From Pterois miles (taxonomy: Eukaryota > Chordata > Actinopteri > Perciformes > Scorpaenidae), in NCBI GenBank assembly GCA_947000775.1, contig CAMQGK010000008.1, positions 3,654,001-3,718,000 of the forward strand: DNA of 64,000 bases. The letters run 5' to 3'. Position numbers and translations under genes: made by a program. The notes beneath the pieces are model-generated. The model made no database searches. It was not told the origin of the DNA and saw nothing but the letters and a program-made list of their open reading frames with translations. This document shows positions 58,894 through 64,000 of the stretch, piece after piece (within the stretch, counting starts at the first letter, position 1; each line of letters starts with the position of its first letter).

Positions 58894-60290
58894 TGGCCCC
58901 GTTGAGACCTGGTATTAACATGCGTCCTGAGTGATCTGATCACAAGTGAACAGCTCGAAGTGCAGGTGTGAATATACTCAAGACGCATTGAGATTTGATC
59001 ACTCAGACCACATTCAGAGGTGGTCTGGGACACAGGTGGTCTGGGACACATATTGCCACAGTTCTTTTCACAGTGTGGATGAGAATGTGTCCTGGGCCAC
59101 ATTAAGGACTGCCTACCTGCCTACTGATGCCCTGCTGGAATCCACAGGTCTCTGCGTTCCTCAGGTGAATAGATGTGAGGGCTTGTCTGCCTCGCAGCGT
59201 GGAAACTGCTTCTACTGTATTCTGTCGATACAATGGTATCGTATTAAAATATACAGTATGGTATCTATAGGCTACATAATCTACAGACTATCAGACTAGA
59301 CACGCATTATTATCATACCGTTGGAGATGTGTCATAGTTTTTGTCCTGGTGCTTTGCATGGAGCCGATACCCACCTGCCCACCCGCTAGCTCCCTGAAGT
59401 TCTGTACCCCGCTATTGCCCGGCAAAGGCAGATCCCCGGGGACCCCTTGTACAATAATCTTTTATTTTGATGTCAATTTTTTTTTTACCCAAATTCATGA
59501 ATATGTAGGATATTATTACTGTACTGGCATTCATGTAATACTATGTCACGTCATCTGCTTTATTAGTCATGTGTTTACTATGTGTTCATTTGCACATAGA
59601 GCGAGGAAGTGAGATCAGATCACAGGTGGTCACTCGAGACACGTGGAGATGCATTCTAAGGCCAGTAGGCAACAATTTTTTTTGGCATCATTGGGCAAAA
59701 ATTTCATAATAACCTTTCATCATATTATAATTCAACTGTTATGGTAGAAAATTACACTTCTGCGCCTCCTCATGGCTGTTTTCAGGCTTTTAAAAAATCG
59801 TGATGGCAGACTTTGACCAATCACAGGTCATTTCAGAGAGAAAGTGTTCCTGTTGGCTATGCTCCGGCTGGTGGGTGGTGCTTGGTATATCCTCAACATG
59901 GCCGCTGAGTCACAACCTTTCTAATTTTACAGCTAAATTGTAAACATTTGAGGAGAGAATTAGGCATTTAGGTAACATAATATTGATTCATATTTGATAA
60001 GCTACCTAGTTTGACCACTTGATCAGAGTTTGCAGGTGACTGACAGCTGCTCAGAGACGGCATGGCTCCAGCTCAGCTCTGATTGGTTGTTTTCCTCCAG
60101 TCTGTGACATCTTGCAGATGCCATTAGGAGCACCGGACGCCACAAAGGAAACTGTTTCATTTACTACTGTCATGATGTAGTGACAGATTTAATCACATTT
60201 GCTCCAATCTCGCCTACTTCAGCTTTAAAGCTGCCCTCTTGTGATCTGATCACTCAGGATGCGCATTACTACCAGGTCTGAACAGGGCCA
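58894..60290. mobile_element. Inverted-repeat element interrupted by a second element
   Basis: The left terminus TGGCCCCGTTGAGACCTGG and the inverse of the right terminus, TGGCCCTGTTCAGACCTGG, match. The pairing continues for about 50 bp through ATCCTGAGTGATC.GATCACAAG. An inverted copy of the 36200-36944 family fills 59655-60235, close to the right terminus. No target duplication was paired with confidence. Confidence 0.75.
59655..60235 (-). mobile_element. Second copy of the AAAGCTGCAGTAGG family, inverted
   Basis: Its inverse starts TTTAAAGCTGAAGTAGGCGAG and contains GTGCTCCTAATGGCATCTGC and CACAGACTGGAGGAAAACAACCAATC. The opposite end has GGCATCATTGGGCAAAAATTT, matching the end of 36200-36944. 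It lacks the TA microsatellite of that copy. It is nested in the inverted-repeat element at 58894-60290. Confidence 0.75.
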
Positions 60291-60339
60291 CAGTAAAGGA
60301 CATGGCTTAATCAAGATAGTTGCTACTAAAAAACACCGG

Positions 60340-61699
60340 TATCATCCTTTAAAGGGATTTCCTCTCCCGCGCTGAGCGTCTTCAAAAGTGACCAAAAAAA
60401 GAAAAGTGCAGTCTGAACCAGCCAATCAGGTTCTGCCATGTTGGGACACTCCAGCCAATGAGAGCGCTCGACAGGGAGGAAAACTTGCATGGCCCGGAGT
60501 GGGGAAGTGAGGAACAAAGAGGCGGCATCCTCCCTCCGCGTCACCATGACAGTAATAAAACGTTTTTGAGGAGGATTCCTCCGCTGTGGACGCGGCCGGC
60601 TCTCCCTCAGTAACACCCGGCAGCACGGAGCTGCGTCGCTCGGTAGCACTGCGCGAAGCCCGGCGTGGCGTGGATGCGACGCCCCGCTGAATTCGCCTAA
60701 AAACAAAAACAAATCCCTCCGCTCATGTGTTGCACGCGGCAGCAGTCGTGGCCGAATTAAAAGCCCTTTCACCTCCTCCTCCTCCTCCTACCGATGTCAA
60801 ACCAGTTTGCATACTGACTTCCGCCCCGCTGGCTCCCTCCCCACTAGTCTGCATCGGCCGGCGATCAGCTGATATGACAGCAGGATACAGTATCACACCG
60901 AGCCGCGAGGAGCTGACTTAAAAACTTCATTTAGAAAGTAGGCGGATGTCGCGGATATAGGTCGGAGACGGATTAGGGGAAACGGAGGAAGAAGCGTATT
61001 TTTTTTTTTTTTGATGCGATGGGATTTGCTACTTTCGTGTGAAGAGGCGGACCTATGAGACGCTGCGAGTTCAATATGCTGAGGCTGTCCCCGGTGTTTG
61101 TATACTGTACGTGGAAGTACAGAGACTATTTTCTTCCAACTCACAGGCCTACGTAAGGATTTAACACAGCTGTATTTTATTTATATCTCACGGATATCCA
61201 CGGGAGAAAACCATTTGTGTTTCCACGGGGAATTCCTTCAGACAGGCTGCATGTGCGTTGGTGGGTCTTTTTTATTAGCTAATATTCAAAATAAAATGAG
61301 ATATGGGGGACTGGCTGGTAGCTCGCAGCAGTCACCCCTCTGAAACAGACACTAAAGCCATTAGTCGTTTTTGAAGGGGGTCTTATTACAAAGTAGTTTG
61401 GCTTCTCGTTGACCCACGATGAACTATTATTTTGTAGGTATTTTTTTATGATTGTGTTTTAGCTGTTAGCCTGTAGGTTTGCAAACTCTACTGCGGGATT
61501 TAGCATTTTTCGAGGTGTCTGTTTTTCTTGTGACACCACATATTTTTGCATTAAAAAAATACTATTTATTTATTTTTTTTATTTTTTTTTTGCTGGTGTT
61601 TTCCAGTCTGAACCTGACATTTTTTTCGGGATTGCCCCAGTCATCTCCCCCCCCCCAACACTCTCCCAGTCCCACGGATACTAGCTGTTCACCTCCACC
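60340..61699 (+). promoter_or_regulatory. Probable stim2 promoter and 5' UTR region
   Basis: Base composition becomes GC-richer with many CpGs (about 60480-60940), unlike the flanking repeats. Two CCAAT boxes lie at 60422-60426 and 60455-60459. No clear TATA box is seen. Several short upstream ATGs occur before the chosen start at 61700. The transcription start cannot be placed more exactly, and an additional 5' UTR intron is possible. Confidence 0.5.
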
Positions 61700-61832
61700 A
61701 TGAGTTACATCCACAAGGTATTGAATGTATTGCTACGTGGACTCGTCATCTATGCGGTACTGGGCTTGGAGTGCACTTACTCGAATGATCTACCCAGCCA
61801 CTCGCCTGATGCTGCGAATGTAGCCACCACAG
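61700..61832 (+). CDS. stim2: Proposed first coding exon of STIM2 (ER calcium sensor)
   Basis: The start codon is in good context (CTCCACCATGA). It opens 44 codons plus one base, followed by a consensus donor, GTAAGC, at 61833. The peptide begins MSYIHKVLNVLLRGLVIYAV, a signal-peptide-like stretch (one or two basic residues, then a hydrophobic run ending near LGLEC), then a polar, low-complexity segment (NDLPSHSPDAANVATT). STIM proteins are single-pass ER membrane sensors whose luminal EF-hand/SAM region gates Orai channels. That region would be on later exons beyond the window. Identity rests on position after tbc1d19, orientation, the signal peptide and the GC-rich promoter, not on a diagnostic domain; sequence similarity in this exon alone is not decisive. 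Confidence 0.6.
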
Positions 61833-62416
61833 GTAAGCGCAACCCCATGTCGGACACCAGTGTCTCCATGTACAGTGTTACCCCCCCCCCCCTTCATCTT
61901 CGTCTTGCTCCCAGTGGCTTCCTCGGGGAAAGCCGAGGAATGTCCTGCGCATGTGGCTTGAATGGAAAGTGATGCATTCAATGTCGACAGTCACCTTTTT
62001 CCCCTCCTCCTCTCCTCCTCTGTACATTGCTGAGGAATGCATGACATGACAGGAATGCAGGATGCATCCTCACTGAGGATGCTTACAGTAATGGTGCCCT
62101 TCATGTGTCACTAAGGATGCTGTGGAGGGTAAATCCATAAATAATGATGCACACATAGTGTAGTAAGAAGCAATAAGGAAGCCCACCTGTGTTTACATTA
62201 GTGGGTGTTTTGCTGATCTTTCCCAGAAGGCCACAGGTGACCCCCCCCCCCCCCCTCTGTAATTGTGCTGTTGGCAGAACCTAATGAGCAGACAATTTGC
62301 ATCAGTTTTAACCAGTCAATATTGATTTAACTCTACATAACAGTTTTCTTAACCTAAGTGAAAACAGACACATGCATGGTGAAAAAAAATGTGTAGATAT
62401 TTCTTTTATTTTATAT

Positions 62417-63069
62417 TAGGGCTTTCAATCAACATTCAATTACATTGCACATTTTTTATACGTTCAAAATGTACCTTAAAGGAGATTTGTCAAGAATTTA
62501 ATACTAAGCATGAGAGTGGGCAAATATAGTGCTTTATGCAAACAGATGTGTATATTTCTTATTGGAAATCAATTAACAACACAAAATAATGACAAATAGT
62601 GTCCAGAAACCCTCACAGGTGCTGCGTTTAGCATGAAAAACATGCTGAAATCATAACATCAGCCCAACAGGCAACAACAGCTGTCAGTGTGCTGACTTGG
62701 CTATGACTTGTGATTATCATAAAGTGGGTATGGCTGTGAAGGGGAGACTCGTGGGTACCCAGAAAACCCACTTACATTCAAATATCTTGAGGTCAAAGGT
62801 CAAGGGACCCTTTTAAAAATGCCCATGCCAATTTTTACTCACCAAAAGTTTGGAGCATTATTTAGCGTCCTCCTTGACAAGCTAATATGACATGGTTGGT
62901 ACCAGCGGATTCCTTAGGTTTTCTAGTTTCATATACCAGTATTCTCTCCAGATTTAAAAGTGGAGCCCACTACAACCTTAAATATCACATGTTGTGTTAA
63001 TGCGTTAAATAAATTAGTTGCGTTAAAACAAATTTGCACATCATTATCGTGTTAACTTTGACAGCCTTA
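62417..63069 (+). mobile_element. hAT-type MITE, complete copy
   Basis: Starts TAGGGCTTTCAATCAA and ends TTAACTTTGACAGCCTTA, flanked by a perfect 8-bp duplication, TTTTATAT (62409-62416 and 63070-63077). Internal words are AAAGTGGGTATGGCTGTGAA, GGGGAGACTCGTGGGTACCC and CCTTAGGTTTTCTAGTTTCATAT. The copy at 48377-49136 is the same family in the opposite orientation. Confidence 0.92.
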
Positions 63070-63280
63070 TTTTATATGCTTGATTATTTTACAGGGACAA
63101 TACAGACAATCTCTGATACATAGGTGGGAGTTTTGAAACATACAGTATATAACGTATTAAATGCATCTAGCTGAAGCTAATTTGCAAGAATTTAGGTTTA
63201 AACAACTAATGATCAGTCTCTGTCTCTGTGTAAATGTACATATGCACATGATTGTGTACACAGGTGACATACTGTATAAT

Positions 63281-63505
63281 GGAGCTGCAAAGATCGATCA
63301 CTTGTCAACTATTGGATGACTCGCCAACTATTTTGATAATTGGTTTGAGTAATTTTTAAGAGAAAAATTCTTAAAGGTGAACATTTTATTACTCTGACAG
63401 TAAAGGGAATACATTTGAGATGTGGCGTTTCACTATTTTCTGACATTTTTTCACCATTTTATACACCAAACAGCTGATTGATTAATTGAGAGCATAATTT
63501 AGTTT
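63281..63505. mobile_element. Degraded relative of the 57274-57607 MITE
   Basis: TGGAGCTGCAAAGATCGATC at the left, then TTTGATAAT.GGTTTG, CTCTGACAGTAAA and TTCACCATTTTATA..CCAAACAGCTGATTGATTAATTGAGA, follow the same order as in 57274-57607. The right terminus is lost. Confidence 0.65.
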
Positions 63506-64000
63506 ATAGTATATAAGTAGGCGTACATGTACAGTATGTGAGCAGTTGTTTTGTTATTGTTTAAGTCATGGTTTTACTTGTATATTGAAACTTTAAATTT
63601 CTGCCAGCATATACAGTATTCTGATGCATGCTCATATGTTACCAGGCTAAAGTATATTAGTGATGGTTAGTGGTATTTTATGTTACTGGAGATGTGGATT
63701 ACTTACATTTTTTTGAAGTTCCTCGTTCACCATGGAAAGGCTTGCTATTATCCACTCAGAGGCGACCTCAGTCTTTCTCACTGACATAGACTTTCAGTTA
63801 CACTGAAAGTGACCATTGATAGTACTAGTACTAATACTTGAGGTATCTGTAATAACTGGTGGATGTGTAACTGGAGTGGACATTCATGTTAATATTTTCA
63901 AAATGTCATTCTTTCACATTTATTTTGACAACCTGCAGAGATTTGTTGATGGTTGTGCTTGTTTTCATGCACTGGACAGTATGTTATAACTCCGCTCTCT

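Larger units (their letters stand above)
61833..64000 (+). other. stim2 first intron, 5' part
   Basis: No further exon was recognised to the end of the window. Poly(C) runs occur at about 61881-61892 and 62240-62254. The intron holds a complete hAT-type MITE (62417-63069) and a degraded one (about 63281-63505). Confidence 0.6.

Noticed and set aside
60326..60772. Minus-strand open frame of 148 codons in the stim2 5' region
   Set aside because: It lies in the CpG-rich promoter region, where stops are rare; it has no recognised domain and no splice logic.

Overview
The window is teleost fish nuclear DNA. Its intron-rich genes encode vertebrate proteins, the non-coding DNA is AT-rich and full of short non-autonomous transposons and simple repeats, and one tRNA-derived SINE has intact pol III boxes. 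Four protein genes occur in the order rbpj(+), cckar(-), tbc1d19(+), stim2(+), which is the order and orientation I know from human 4p15.2. This ancient linkage supports the weakest call, stim2, of which only the first exon is visible.

Layout: 1-3564 is an upstream intron of rbpj, with a CA microsatellite and an unexplained minus-strand open frame at 2071-2252. Positions 3565-15244 hold the last nine coding exons of rbpj, followed by a long A/T-rich 3' UTR. Positions 21566-31483 hold cckar (five exons, minus strand); its first intron carries a reverse-transcriptase fossil interrupted by an internally deleted Ty3/Gypsy LTR element with an exact 5-bp target duplication. Positions 31484-33614 are the divergent cckar/tbc1d19 intergenic region, with a perfect RFX-type X-box 93 bp before the tbc1d19 start. 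Positions 33615-55001 hold tbc1d19 complete in 21 exons, every exon junction keeping frame. Positions 55002-61699 are spacer with nested inverted-repeat elements and then a GC-richer stim2 5' region. Positions 61700-61832 are the proposed stim2 exon 1, and the rest is its first intron.

The host genes do not form an operon-like system. RBPJ is the nuclear DNA-binding effector of Notch, CCKAR a peptide-hormone GPCR, TBC1D19 a TBC-domain protein and STIM2 an ER calcium sensor; they are joined by conserved linkage. I found no wholly new gene system. The most unusual structures are mobile or rearranged DNA: a hAT-type MITE in tbc1d19 carrying an extra block that looks like two tbc1d19 intron pieces joined at a TTG overlap, a TTAA-flanked inverted repeat of about 0.8 kb, an exactly dated nested LTR/LINE insertion, and a SINE and a LINE fragment that appear to share a 3' tail.
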